Below, one piece after another: positions 39,611 through 47,896 of a stretch of DNA of 64,000 bases. The position numbers and the translations under genes are program-made. The notes beneath the pieces are model-generated. The model saw only the letters and a program-made list of their open reading frames with translations. It had not been told where the DNA came from and made no database searches. Source of the DNA: Rhodothermales bacterium (GTDB lineage: Bacteria > Bacteroidota > Rhodothermia > Rhodothermales > Bin80). The DNA lies in NCBI GenBank assembly GCA_028278205.1, contig JANQES010000132.1:1-64000 (forward strand), given 5' to 3'. Position 1 is the stretch's first letter. Every line of letters begins with the position of its first letter.

Positions 39611-40342
39611 ATGGCGCTAGACATCACCATCAATAAACCCGGCGGGGTTGATCTCAGCGAGAAAGGCCGCGCTAAAGACGGCCAGACCATCTCGCTCGAT
39701 CAGCGGCTGTTTATGCAACTGTTGGCTTTTGGAGGTTGCCGCGACGTGCAGCCGTTGATCGATGTGCTCGAAGCCAGGCAGATCGAGGGTGCGCTCTATG
39801 AGAATCTGAACGATCCCTTCGGCATTGCGCTGCTGACGCTCAGCCCGGATCCTGATCATTTTTTGACGACCGCGCGCGCGATGCTGCAAGCCGAGCCGTT
39901 CGCCTCGCTGACGCCGCAGCCCGTCTACACGCTCTTCGGACGGACCTACTCCATCGGCTATGAGAACGACCTGGAAGAGGTGCTGCTGAAACGCCCGCGC
40001 CGCTACGCGTGCAACCCGGAGTGGCCGTGGGTGATCTGGTATCCGCTGCGCCGCACCGGGGCCTTCGAACAACTCAGCGCCGACGAACAGCGCACCATCT
40101 TGATGGAACACGGCGGCATCGGTCGCGCCTATGGACGCGCTGATCATGCGCACGACATCCGCCTGGCCTGCCACGGGTTCGATCCCAACGATAACGACTT
40201 CATCGTGGGGCTGCTGGGTAAGGATTTGTATCCGCTCTCGGCCATCGTGCAACGGATGCGCAAGACGAAGCAAACGTCGCAATATCTCGGTCAGATCGGC
40301 CCGTTCTTCGTCGGCAAGGCGGTCTGGCAATCCAAGATTTGA
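39611..40342 (+). CDS. chdC: Chlorite dismutase-family protein, probable coproheme decarboxylase
   Basis: A 243-residue protein whose C-terminal half is clearly of the chlorite dismutase/HemQ family. Key parts are the catalytic-type Tyr144 in VIWYPLRRTG, His167 in LMEHGGIGRAYG as the likely proximal haem ligand, and QRMRKTKQTSQYLGQIGPFF with VG closing the domain. ChdC/HemQ removes two propionates from coproheme to give haem b. Its position among hemB, hemE, hemH and hemY strongly supports a haem role rather than chlorite detoxification. Haem-ligand numbering rests on motif reading only. A different peroxidase-like role within the superfamily is possible. Confidence 0.75.
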   Translation: MALDITINKPGGVDLSEKGRAKDGQTISLDQRLFMQLLAFGGCRDVQPLIDVLEARQIEGALYENLNDPFGIALLTLSPDPDHFLTTARAMLQAEPFASLTPQPVYTLFGRTYSIGYENDLEEVLLKRPRRYACNPEWPWVIWYPLRRTGAFEQLSADEQRTILMEHGGIGRAYGRADHAHDIRLACHGFDPNDNDFIVGLLGKDLYPLSAIVQRMRKTKQTSQYLGQIGPFFVGKAVWQSKI

Positions 40343-40413
40343 ATTACTGCATACTTCATCTTGCATATTCCCGATTTCCTTACGCAATACGCAGGACGCA
40401 AAACAGATAAAGA

Positions 40414-41481
40414 ATGCCCGCATCCACCCAACGCCCGCCCCGGTTCCTTCAGGCCTGCCGGGGAGAAGCCGCCGATCGCACCCCCATCTGGCTCATGCGG
40501 CAGGCCGGGCGGTATATGGCCGAATATCGCGCGCTGCGCGCGAAGCACAGCATGTTGGAGGTCATCCGCACGCCGGAGCTGGCTGCTGAAATCACCCTGC
40601 AACCTATCAACGCGTTCGACCTCGACGCGGCGATCATCTTTTCCGACATCCTCCCGCCGCTTACCGGCATGGGGCTCGATCTGGAATTCGTCAAAGGCCA
40701 CGGCCCGCGTCTTAACAACCCGATCCGGTCTACCTATGCCATCGACGTGCTGGCGACGCCGCCGGCTGCCGAGTCGATGGGCGGGACGCTCGATGCGATC
40801 CGGCTGGTGAAGCCGGAGTTGGAGGCGCGCGGCGTGCCGCTGATCGGTTTTGCCGGGGCGCCGTTCACGCTCGCCAGCTACGCCATCGAAGGCGGCGGCT
40901 CGAAGACGTACGCCCAGACGAAGACGATGATGTATACCGAGCCGGCGGCCTGGAAGCGCCTGATGAACAAACTCGTCACGGTCGTAGCGGACCTGCTGGC
41001 CGAGCAAGCCCGCGCCGGGGTCGATGTCCTCCAGGTGTTCGATTCGTGGGCCGGCGCCCTCGGACGGCTCGACTATATCCGCTACGTGCAGCCCTATAAC
41101 CGCGTGCTCTATCAGCGGCTCGAAAAGATCGGCCTGCCCGTGATCAACTTCAGCACCGGCACCGCTGCTTACCTCGATGCGGTGGCCGAAGCCGGGGGCG
41201 ATGTCGTCGGGGTCGATTGGCGGTTGCCGCTCGATGCGGCGTGGTCCAGGATCGGCCCGGGCCGCGCCATCATGGGCAACCTCGATCCGGTGACGCTCTT
41301 TGCGCCGTGGCGCGAACTGCGGCATCACGTAGCCGACGTGCTCCAACGCGCCGCCGGGCGGCCCGGCCACATCTTCAACCTCGGTCACGGCATCCTCCCC
41401 GAAACCCCCGTCGATGCCGTCCGCCGCCTCGTCGATTACGTCCATGAGCAGACGGCGGTCGGGGCGGTGGAGGAGGTTTGA
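40414..41481 (+). CDS. hemE: Uroporphyrinogen decarboxylase
   Basis: A 355-residue enzyme, normal for the family, converting uroporphyrinogen III to coproporphyrinogen III in the cytosol. The signature PIWLMRQAGRYMAEYR with its substrate-binding arginines opens the barrel. DLDAAIIFSDILPPLTGMGL contains the central Asp, GFAGAPFTLASYAIEGGGSK follows, and FNLGHGILPETPVDAV closes the active site. The start MPASTQRPPRFLQACRGE is in line with relatives. It lies directly after the chdC-like gene, separated by a short spacer with weak TACGCAATACGC words. Confidence 0.97.
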   Translation: MPASTQRPPRFLQACRGEAADRTPIWLMRQAGRYMAEYRALRAKHSMLEVIRTPELAAEITLQPINAFDLDAAIIFSDILPPLTGMGLDLEFVKGHGPRLNNPIRSTYAIDVLATPPAAESMGGTLDAIRLVKPELEARGVPLIGFAGAPFTLASYAIEGGGSKTYAQTKTMMYTEPAAWKRLMNKLVTVVADLLAEQARAGVDVLQVFDSWAGALGRLDYIRYVQPYNRVLYQRLEKIGLPVINFSTGTAAYLDAVAEAGGDVVGVDWRLPLDAAWSRIGPGRAIMGNLDPVTLFAPWRELRHHVADVLQRAAGRPGHIFNLGHGILPETPVDAVRRLVDYVHEQTAVGAVEEV

Positions 41482-41553
41482 TGCGTACTTCGTATTGCGT
41501 ATTTCGTATTGCATGGCGCCCCTACGCAGTACGAAATACGAACTACGCAATAC
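41482..41553. repeat. CGTACTTCGTATTGCGT inverted array, copy 2
   Basis: ATGCGTACTTCGTATTGCGT words (41482-41512) pair with TACGCAGTACGAAATACG words (41523-41553). The left arm starts at the hemE stop codon. Confidence 0.8.
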
Positions 41554-41581
41554 ACTTTTCACTCGATTAAAAGACAACCCT

Positions 41582-42559
41582 ATGCCATCCCCCATCGGCG
41601 TTCTTTTTATGGCCTACGGTGGGCCGAATTCGCTGGAGGAGATCCCCGGCTATCTGTCGGACATTCGCACCGGGCGGCCTACCACGCCGGCTGTGCTCGA
41701 AGAGATCACCAACAACTACCGGCAGATTGGCGGGCGCTCGCCGCTGCTGGACCTGACCCGGCAGCAGGTGGCCGGGGTGATGGATCGATTGAATCCGCCC
41801 GGCCAACCGGCGCTTTTCAAGGACTATCTGGGCATGCGGCACTGGGCGCCGTGGATCGAGGAGACGGTGGGGACGATGATCGACGACGGCATCGAGCGGG
41901 CCGTGAGCATCGTGATGGCGCCGCATTTCAGCAAGCTGAGCATCGCCAAATACCAGAAAAAAATCGCGGCGGGTCTGGCGATGTATCGGGGTGATATCGC
42001 TTTCGAAAACATCGGCAGCTACCACGATGCGCCTGGCCTGATTGAGGCGCTGGCGAACCGCGTAGCAGAGGGCCTCGGACGATGGCCGGTGGAGGCGCGG
42101 TCTGAGGTGCACGTGGTTTTCAGCGCACACAGCCTGCCCGTGCGCATCCTCAAACAAGGTGATCCCTACGATAGCCAGCTTCGCGAGACGGCCCGGCTCG
42201 TCGCCGAAAAAGCCGGCCTGCCCGATGACGCGTGGTCGTGGAGTTATCAGTCGGCGGGGCGCAGCCCGGAGCCGTGGCTCGGCCCGCAGCTTGAAGACTA
42301 CCTGCCCGACCTCGCCGCGCAGGGCATCCGCAACGTCATCAGCATCCCCGTGGGCTTCGTCTGCGACCACGTCGAGATTTTGTTCGACATCGACATCGAG
42401 GCGCAAGCGGTGGCGCAGGCGCACGGCATCCGCCTGGAACGCCCACCCGCCCTCAACGACGACCCGCTCTTCATCGGCCAACTGGCCGATCTGATCCAGC
42501 AAAAAGCCGAAGAGGCCGGTTGGGTCCCGCAGCCGGTGGCGCTTGAACGTGAGACGTGA
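41582..42559 (+). CDS. hemH: Ferrochelatase (coproporphyrin- or protoporphyrin-type)
   Basis: A 325-residue enzyme inserting ferrous iron into a porphyrin. It begins MPSPIGVLFMAYGGPNSLEE. The metal-binding histidine is His183 in VFSAHSLPVR, and the acidic partner lies in CDHVEILFDIDIEA. Its length is near that of the soluble Bacillus-type enzyme, and no C-terminal membrane segment is seen, so it is probably cytosolic. With ChdC-like and HemY-type enzymes beside it, it may act on coproporphyrin III (CpfC role). The last residues (LERET) and TGA stop lie in a CGTGAGACGTGAGGG repeat arm. Confidence 0.95.
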   Translation: MPSPIGVLFMAYGGPNSLEEIPGYLSDIRTGRPTTPAVLEEITNNYRQIGGRSPLLDLTRQQVAGVMDRLNPPGQPALFKDYLGMRHWAPWIEETVGTMIDDGIERAVSIVMAPHFSKLSIAKYQKKIAAGLAMYRGDIAFENIGSYHDAPGLIEALANRVAEGLGRWPVEARSEVHVVFSAHSLPVRILKQGDPYDSQLRETARLVAEKAGLPDDAWSWSYQSAGRSPEPWLGPQLEDYLPDLAAQGIRNVISIPVGFVCDHVEILFDIDIEAQAVAQAHGIRLERPPALNDDPLFIGQLADLIQQKAEEAGWVPQPVALERET

Positions 42560-42604
42560 GGGAAATGGTAGAAAGGTCTTAGCAAAGCACCCTCACGTTT
42601 CACG
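42548..42604. repeat. CGTGAGACGTGAGGG / CCCTCACGTTTCACG inverted repeat
   Basis: CGTGAGACGTGAGGG (42548-42562) pairs with CACCCTCACGTTTCACG (42588-42604). It belongs to the family at 5450 and 62030. The left arm carries the hemH stop codon. Confidence 0.75.
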
Positions 42605-42625
42605 AACCGTATTTTCTCAGCACCC

Positions 42626-44068
42626 ATGCCCGCACCCCAATCCAAACCGCTGCCCGAAGCGCCCCGCGTTGTCATCATAGGCGGCGGCATTACGGGGTTG
42701 GCGGCGGCGTATCGGTTGCAGGAGGAGGCGCGGGCACAGAGGCATCCGCTTGCCATCACCCTGCTCGAACAGGCCGGGCGGCTGGGCGGCAAGATCCGGA
42801 CGGAGCGACGGGACGGGTTCGTCTTGGAACTGGGGCCGGATATTTTTCTGGCGCGTAAGCCGCGTGGCATCGGGCTCTGCCGTGAGATCGGGCTGGACGA
42901 GCGGATTCAAGCGACCAACACCGCGATCCGGGGCAGCTACATTCAGAAAGCGGGCGTTCTTCACCGGCTCCCTGAAGGCTTGAGCGGCCTCGTGCCTACG
43001 CGCCTCGGCCCGATGCTCAAGAGCCCGTTGCTCTCACCCTGGGGTAAGCTGCGTCTCGGTCTCGATTGGGTGCGTCCACCGCGCCGGGACGAAGCCGACG
43101 AGTCGGTGGCCGGGTTCATCACGCGGCGGTTGGGCGGCGAGGCGTATGCGAATCTCGTCGAGCCGCTGCTGGGCGGCATCTATGGCGGCGATGGGCACGC
43201 GCTGAGCCTGGAGGCCACGCTGCCACAATTGCGTGCAGCCGAACGCGATCACGGCAGCCTCCTGCGCGGATTGTTGAAAAAGCAAGCCGATGCAAAACCG
43301 GACGCCGCACCGTCCAGCGCGTTTGTGACGCTCCGGGGCGGCATGGATGAATTGATCACCGGCCTCGCCGCCCGGCTCACCGACGTCGACGTCCAACGCC
43401 ATCAGCCGGTGCGCAAGATCGTCAGGCAGGGGGCGGCGTTTGTCGTTCATACCGGCGAGATGCCGCCGCTAACTACCGACGCTGTCCTGGTGACCACGCC
43501 TGCGCGCGCAGCCGCCCGGTTGCTCGCGCCGCTGGACGGGCGCCTCGCCGAAGAACTCGACGCCATCCCACACGGCTCGACCATCACGCTCTCGATGGCC
43601 TTTCGCGCCGCCGACGTGCCGCGTCCGTTGGATGCCTACGGGTACATCATCCCGCGCGCCGAGGGCAAACCCGTGTTGGCCTGCACCTGGAGTTCGACCA
43701 AGATTCCGGGCCGCGCTCCGGAAGACCGGGTGCTGCTGCGCGTCTTTCTGGGACGATCTGAGGCGGACGACGTCTTTCAGCAAGACGACGAAGCCGTCGT
43801 AGCTCTGGCTCGTGATGAAGTAAAGACGATGCTCGGCATCACCGCCGCCCCGCTGTTCTACCGCCTCTGCCGCTGGCGCCGGGCGATGCCGCACTACGTG
43901 CTGGGACATCTCGACCGGGTGGCGCGTATTGAGCAGCGACAGGCCGAACATCCCGGCCTCTTCCTCGCCGGAGCCGCCTACCGGGGCGTCGGTATCCCCG
44001 ATTGCATCCACGACGGCGAACGCGCAGCCGGGCAAGTGTTTGACCGGATTTTGGATTTTGGATTTTAG
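42626..44068 (+). CDS. hemY: HemY-type FAD-dependent protoporphyrinogen/coproporphyrinogen oxidase
   Basis: A 480-residue flavoprotein. The Rossmann opening PRVVIIGGGITGLAAAYRLQ (glycines 19-24) and GRLGGKIRTERRDGFVLELG bind FAD. The family continues with ANLVEPLLGGIYGGDGHALS, a FVTLRGGMDELITGL loop and LFLAGAAYRGVGIPDCIHDG at the C-terminal FAD contact. It oxidises protoporphyrinogen IX or, in the coproporphyrin route, coproporphyrinogen III (CgoX). The latter is favoured by the chdC-like gene nearby. The last six residues, ILDFGF, and the TAG stop are encoded by a TTTTGGA repeat arm. Confidence 0.94.
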   Translation: MPAPQSKPLPEAPRVVIIGGGITGLAAAYRLQEEARAQRHPLAITLLEQAGRLGGKIRTERRDGFVLELGPDIFLARKPRGIGLCREIGLDERIQATNTAIRGSYIQKAGVLHRLPEGLSGLVPTRLGPMLKSPLLSPWGKLRLGLDWVRPPRRDEADESVAGFITRRLGGEAYANLVEPLLGGIYGGDGHALSLEATLPQLRAAERDHGSLLRGLLKKQADAKPDAAPSSAFVTLRGGMDELITGLAARLTDVDVQRHQPVRKIVRQGAAFVVHTGEMPPLTTDAVLVTTPARAAARLLAPLDGRLAEELDAIPHGSTITLSMAFRAADVPRPLDAYGYIIPRAEGKPVLACTWSSTKIPGRAPEDRVLLRVFLGRSEADDVFQQDDEAVVALARDEVKTMLGITAAPLFYRLCRWRRAMPHYVLGHLDRVARIEQRQAEHPGLFLAGAAYRGVGIPDCIHDGERAAGQVFDRILDFGF

Positions 44069-44198
44069 ATTTTGGATTGTTTTGTTCACCTCAACACAAT
44101 CCAGCAATCGAAAAAGTCACGACGTTCGATCCGCTGCGGCTTTTTTACTGAGACGACGGTTAATCTCAGGCCAATCCAAAATCTAAAATCCAAAATCC
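44047..44198. repeat. TTTTGGA/TCCAAAA inverted tandem array, copy 3
   Basis: The left arm 44047-44079 overlaps the hemY 3' end and supplies its stop. The right arm 44171-44198 is built of CCAAAATC words. An inner imperfect stem (AAAAGTCACGAC with GCTGCGGCTTTTTT) and CAACACAATCCAGCAATCG-like sequence are shared with copies 1 and 2. Confidence 0.85.
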
Positions 44199-44205
44199 GC
44201 ACCCA

Positions 44206-45510
44206 ATGCCAGACACAACCACCTCGACCATCGAAACCTCCATCCGTCTTCATGAGCAGGCCGTAGACCTCCTACCGGGCGGTGTCGATTCGCCGGCGCG
44301 GGCGTTCAAAGCCGTGGGCGGGCAGCCGCTTTTTATCGAGCGCGGCGAAGGCGCCTACCTCGTAGACGTAGACGGCAATCGCTACGTGGATTATGTGCTT
44401 TCTTTCGGGCCGCTCATCCTCGGACACGCCCCGGCAGTGGTCGTCGAGGCGCTGGCCGAGACCGCCGGGAAGGGGACGAGCTTCGGGGCGCCCAGCCCGC
44501 TCGAACTGGACCTGGCGCGGCTGGTGATGGATTTCATGCCGGGCATCGAGATGATTCGCTTCGTCAACTCCGGCACCGAAGCGACGATGAGCGCGCTGCG
44601 GCTGGCGCGCGCATTTACGGGCCGCGATAAAATCATCAAATTCAAAGGCAACTATCACGGCCACGCCGATTTTCTGTTGGTGCAGGCAGGCTCCGGCGTG
44701 GCGACGCTCGGCCTGCCGGATTCTCCCGGCGTGCCTGCCGCTGCCGCCGCCGATACCCTGGTGGCGTCCTTCAACGACCTCGAAGCCGTCGAACAACTCT
44801 TCGAGACATTTCCGAACGATATCGCTGCCGTCATCATAGAGCCAGTGGCCGGCAACATGGGCGTTGTGCCGCCGCGCGAGGGCTACCTCGAAGGGCTGCG
44901 CGCCTTAACCCAGAGCAACGGCGCCCTCCTCCTTTTTGACGAAGTGATGACCGGCTTTCGGGTGCATCCCGGCGGGGCGCAGGCCCGCTACGGCGTCACG
45001 CCCGATCTGACGATGCTGGGCAAAGTGATCGGCGGCGGCCTGCCGGTGGGCGCTTACGGCGGACGGCGCGACATCATGGATTTCGTGGCGCCTGCCGGTC
45101 CGGTGTATCAGGCCGGAACGCTCTCCGGCAACCCACTGGCGATGGCCGCCGGCATCGCCACACTCACGGCCTTGAAGCAACCGGGTCTCTGGGATCGGCT
45201 GGAGGCTGCCACCGCTACGCTGGCTGAGGGGATCGGCGAAGCGGCGAGAGACGCCGGGGTGCCGGTGCAGCAAACACGCGTGGGCACGATGTTCTGCACG
45301 TTTTTCTCCGACCGGCCCGTCTACGATTGGCAAACCGTGGCCCAGTCAGACACCGACCGTTTTGCCCGGTTCTTCCGCGCCCTGCTGGCACACGGCGTTT
45401 ACCTGCCGCCTTCCCAATACGAAGCGTGTTTCCTCTCGGCAGCGCACGACGACGAAGTCCTGGCTCGGACCCTCCGCGCCGCCGAACACGCCTTTGCGGC
45501 TGTACGCTGA
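44206..45510 (+). CDS. hemL: Glutamate-1-semialdehyde 2,1-aminomutase
   Basis: A 434-residue PLP enzyme that converts glutamate-1-semialdehyde to 5-aminolevulinate, completing the step begun by HemA. The PLP lysine is Lys273 in TMLGKVIGGGLPVGAYGG. Other marks are LLPGGVDSPARAFKAVGG, FVNSGTEATMSALRLARAFT, KGNYHGHADFLLVQAGSG, LLLFDEVMTGFRV and YQAGTLSGNPLAMAAG. Last haem gene in the run, eight genes downstream of hemA, so the pathway's first and last coded enzymes bracket the cluster. Confidence 0.97.
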   Translation: MPDTTTSTIETSIRLHEQAVDLLPGGVDSPARAFKAVGGQPLFIERGEGAYLVDVDGNRYVDYVLSFGPLILGHAPAVVVEALAETAGKGTSFGAPSPLELDLARLVMDFMPGIEMIRFVNSGTEATMSALRLARAFTGRDKIIKFKGNYHGHADFLLVQAGSGVATLGLPDSPGVPAAAAADTLVASFNDLEAVEQLFETFPNDIAAVIIEPVAGNMGVVPPREGYLEGLRALTQSNGALLLFDEVMTGFRVHPGGAQARYGVTPDLTMLGKVIGGGLPVGAYGGRRDIMDFVAPAGPVYQAGTLSGNPLAMAAGIATLTALKQPGLWDRLEAATATLAEGIGEAARDAGVPVQQTRVGTMFCTFFSDRPVYDWQTVAQSDTDRFARFFRALLAHGVYLPPSQYEACFLSAAHDDEVLARTLRAAEHAFAAVR

Positions 45511-45529
45511 TCGAGAGGGAGAGAATCAG

Positions 45530-45610
45530 GAATGTCGAACTTCGAATGTCGAGTATCGAAGAAAGGGGTTCTCTACCCGAAATTCGTCATTCGTCACTCG
45601 CCATTCAAAA
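45530..45610. repeat. GAATGTCGAACTTCGAATG inverted element, distant copy
   Basis: GGAATGTCGAACTTCGAATG words followed by the loose inverse CGAAATTCGTCATTCGTCAC and CCATTCAAAA resemble the TTGAATATCG family. Pairing is weaker. It lies between hemL and the patatin gene. Confidence 0.5.
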
Positions 45611-45620
45611 CCTCCGCGAC

Positions 45621-46556
45621 GTGAGAGAACGCAAAAAGATAGGTCTTGCCCTGGGCAGCGGTTCGGCGCGGGGATGCGCTCACATTGGGGTGATCAAAGC
45701 GCTCGAAGATGCCCGGATCGAGGTCGATTGTGTGGCCGGAACGAGTATGGGCGCGCTGGTGGGAGCCATCTATGCCACAGGCGCCCTCGACGCGCTCGAA
45801 GCTTTCATGCTGGGGCTGGATTGGAAAAAGATCGTCTCGTACTTCGACGTGGTTTTCCCCCGAACCGGCCTGCTGGATGGGGAGAAAGTCTACGAGCTTG
45901 TCGCGCAGCACGTCATCACCACGCGCATTGAAGAAGGGCGCATTCCGTTTTGTGCGATTGCCAGCGATCTGGCCACCGGCCAGGAAGTCAGAATCGAAAG
46001 CGGCAACGTGGTCGATGCGGTGCGGGCGAGCATCTCGCTGCCGGGCATCTTCACGCCGTTCGAAAGCGAAGGGCGCTACTTTGTCGATGGCGGCATGGTC
46101 AACCCGGTGCCGGTGAGCGCCGTCCGCGCCATGGGCGCCGACCTCGTCATCGCCGTCGATCTCAACCACGATGCGATGAAGCGGCATTGGGCGGCCAGGA
46201 AGATGCTCGCAGCGTCGGAGGCGCCGCCCGCCGAGGAGGCACCGCCGGGCACCGGGATCCTGAACGCCCTGGAGGAACGCTACCGGCTTCTGGAGTCCTC
46301 CGTCCGCGAAAAAGTCAACCAATGGATACCCGACGGCAGGAGCGGTCCCAATATTTTCGACGTCATCGCGACATCCATCAACATCATGGAAAACCGCATC
46401 ACCCAGGCCAATTTGCAGATCTGTAAGCCCGATTTCCTCATCCAGCCGGCGTTAGGACACCTGGGTTTGTTCGATTTCGACAAGGCGCAACAAGCCATCG
46501 ACGAAGGGTACGACCAGACCATGCAACGGGTCGATCAAATCAGAGCGGCTTTGTAA
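45621..46556 (+). CDS. Patatin-like phospholipase (RssA/NTE type)
   Basis: About 311 residues from the GTG at 45621, giving VRERKKIGLALGSGSARGCA. The oxyanion loop (GSGSARG), nucleophile Ser42 in AGTSMGALVGAIYATGA and catalytic Asp156 in FVDGGMVNPVPVSAVRAMGA form the patatin Ser-Asp dyad. The C-terminal 90 residues are helical, including NIFDVIATSINIMENRITQA, as in cytoplasmic NTE-like proteins. No signal peptide is seen, so it probably hydrolyses phospholipids or lysolipids at the inner face. A longer start within the repeat at 45546 is possible. On the same strand after hemL but probably unrelated to haem. Confidence 0.9.
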   Translation: MRERKKIGLALGSGSARGCAHIGVIKALEDARIEVDCVAGTSMGALVGAIYATGALDALEAFMLGLDWKKIVSYFDVVFPRTGLLDGEKVYELVAQHVITTRIEEGRIPFCAIASDLATGQEVRIESGNVVDAVRASISLPGIFTPFESEGRYFVDGGMVNPVPVSAVRAMGADLVIAVDLNHDAMKRHWAARKMLAASEAPPAEEAPPGTGILNALEERYRLLESSVREKVNQWIPDGRSGPNIFDVIATSINIMENRITQANLQICKPDFLIQPALGHLGLFDFDKAQQAIDEGYDQTMQRVDQIRAAL

Positions 46557-46590
46557 GCAGAAATGGCATGAAGTTTACCTTGATGAAAGG

Positions 46591-46724
46591 CTCGTTCCCA
46601 CGGTCTCCGTGGGAATGCAGAACCGGACGCTCCCACGTCCGAGAATCGATGCAAGACGTTGAGAAAGGCTGGGAGACGCAGGAGCGTCTCGGACGGCATT
46701 CCCACGCAGGAGCGTGGGAACGAG
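46591..46724. repeat. CTCGTTCCCACGG large nested palindrome
   Basis: CTCGTTCCCACGGTCTCCGT plus GGGAATGC (46591-46618) pairs with GCATTCCCACGCAGGAGCGT plus GGGAACGAG (46696-46724). An inner pair GACGCTCCCACGTCCGAGA and GGAGACGCAGGAGCGTCTCG makes a second stem. It fills the convergent gap between the patatin gene and the aldolase gene and may terminate transcription from both sides. Confidence 0.85.
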
Positions 46725-46741
46725 TAGGCTTACGCTTAATG

Positions 46742-47644
46742 TCATTGAGGTTCGAAAACAGGCAGCGCGCGGGCACGGGCGAAGAGGCGCGCTCGCTGTT
46801 CATCGGTGAGATTGTGTAGCGGCGGGCGAACCGGCCCGCAATCGACGCCGCGCAGGCTCATGAGGGCTTTGCCGGCGGCGAGGCTTTCCATATCTCGCCA
46901 GGATTCGACGAGATCTATAGCGTTTTGGGCATAGGCTTGAGCAGCCGTCCTATCCCCGGCCCGGTACGCCTCGATCATGCGGAGGTAGTTGGTCGCGGCA
47001 TAGTTGTACGTGCTGCCTACTGCGCCGCTCGCGCCGGCTTCCAGCGCCCCGAGCAGCCGCTCGTCTACGCCGAAGAGCAGGTTGAAAGCGCCGTCGTCGA
47101 GGTGGGCGCATTGCCGAAATTCCGCCAGATTGGCCTCGGAATATTTGAGGCCCCGGAGGGTAGGGATCGCCTCGCCGCCTTGTCGCAGAAACTCGACCAT
47201 CGACAGGCGGACGCCCGTCATTGCGGGGATGTGATAGTAATAAAACGGTATATCCGGAGCGGCGGCGGCGACGGCGGCGCAATACGCGACGAGGTCTTCA
47301 ACACCGGCTGGTTTGAAGAAGGACGGGGCGAAGGCCGCGATGGCGCCGGCGCCCTGTTTTTGGGCGTGCGCGGCCAGCACGCGCGCCTCGGCGAGGCTGT
47401 TGTGGCCGACGTGTACGATCAACGCCAGATCGTTGCGGACGGCGGCCCAGCGCTCGGCGACGTGTTTCCGTTCCTGGAGCGTCAGCGAGGGGCCTTCGCC
47501 GGTGGTGCCGCAGATGAACGTCCCGGTCACACCTTGCGCGGCCAGCAACGCCGCCTGTTTTTCGATCATATCGAGATGGAGGCTGCCGTCGGAGTGCATC
47601 GGCGTATGCGGCGCGGCAATCAAGCCGGTCAGGTGTTTGTTCAT
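46742..47644 (-). CDS. N-acetylneuraminate lyase-like class I aldolase (DapA superfamily)
   Basis: A 300-residue barrel. The Schiff-base lysine is Lys167 in LRGLKYSEANL and the catalytic tyrosine Tyr137 in PFYYYHIPAMTGV, positions nearly identical to E. coli NanA (165 and 137). GTTGEGPSLTLQER replaces the dihydrodipicolinate GTTGES motif, and the YYYHIP string is typical of sialic-acid lyases. It probably cleaves N-acetylneuraminate or a related ulosonic acid to pyruvate and an amino sugar, in line with a hexosaminidase-bearing region. A different 2-keto-3-deoxy sugar acid is a possible substrate. Confidence 0.82.
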   Translation of the reverse strand: MNKHLTGLIAAPHTPMHSDGSLHLDMIEKQAALLAAQGVTGTFICGTTGEGPSLTLQERKHVAERWAAVRNDLALIVHVGHNSLAEARVLAAHAQKQGAGAIAAFAPSFFKPAGVEDLVAYCAAVAAAAPDIPFYYYHIPAMTGVRLSMVEFLRQGGEAIPTLRGLKYSEANLAEFRQCAHLDDGAFNLLFGVDERLLGALEAGASGAVGSTYNYAATNYLRMIEAYRAGDRTAAQAYAQNAIDLVESWRDMESLAAGKALMSLRGVDCGPVRPPLHNLTDEQRARLFARARALPVFEPQ

Positions 47645-47679
47645 CGATATTGTGTTAAGAGGCCGCAGTACGTCCCGTT

Positions 47680-47751
47680 TACTTCGTCAGTCGCTTCGCT
47701 CGTGTGCCGAACGGGACCGAGACGTTGCAGATCCCGCTCGGCGAGCGGGAT
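47680..47751. repeat. TTTACTTCGTCAGTCGC word and ATCCCGCTC hairpin
   Basis: TTTACTTCGTCAGTCGC followed by a CGCTCGTGT word (47680-47706) is the inverse of the insert at 21138-21168. ATCCCGCTC-GGC-GAGCGGGAT (47731-47751) is a perfect 9-bp hairpin. It lies in the 252-base divergent spacer between the aldolase and dehydrogenase genes, which must contain both promoters. Confidence 0.6.
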
Positions 47752-47896
47752 GTACAGGGGACGACTCAATATCCAGATTCCGTATCACAGCCTCGAAAAG
47801 CAACATTTTTTCTCAAATCCAATGATATGGCATCGGTATCTTCAAGGCCGAACGTCCTGAACGGGTTTCCCTGCGAACAATCGATCTCGGTTAATC

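Noticed and set aside
39611..40342. True chlorite dismutase (chlorite detoxification)
   Set aside because: No chlorate/perchlorate reductase genes nearby; position within haem genes and the Tyr-Pro motif favour coproheme decarboxylase.
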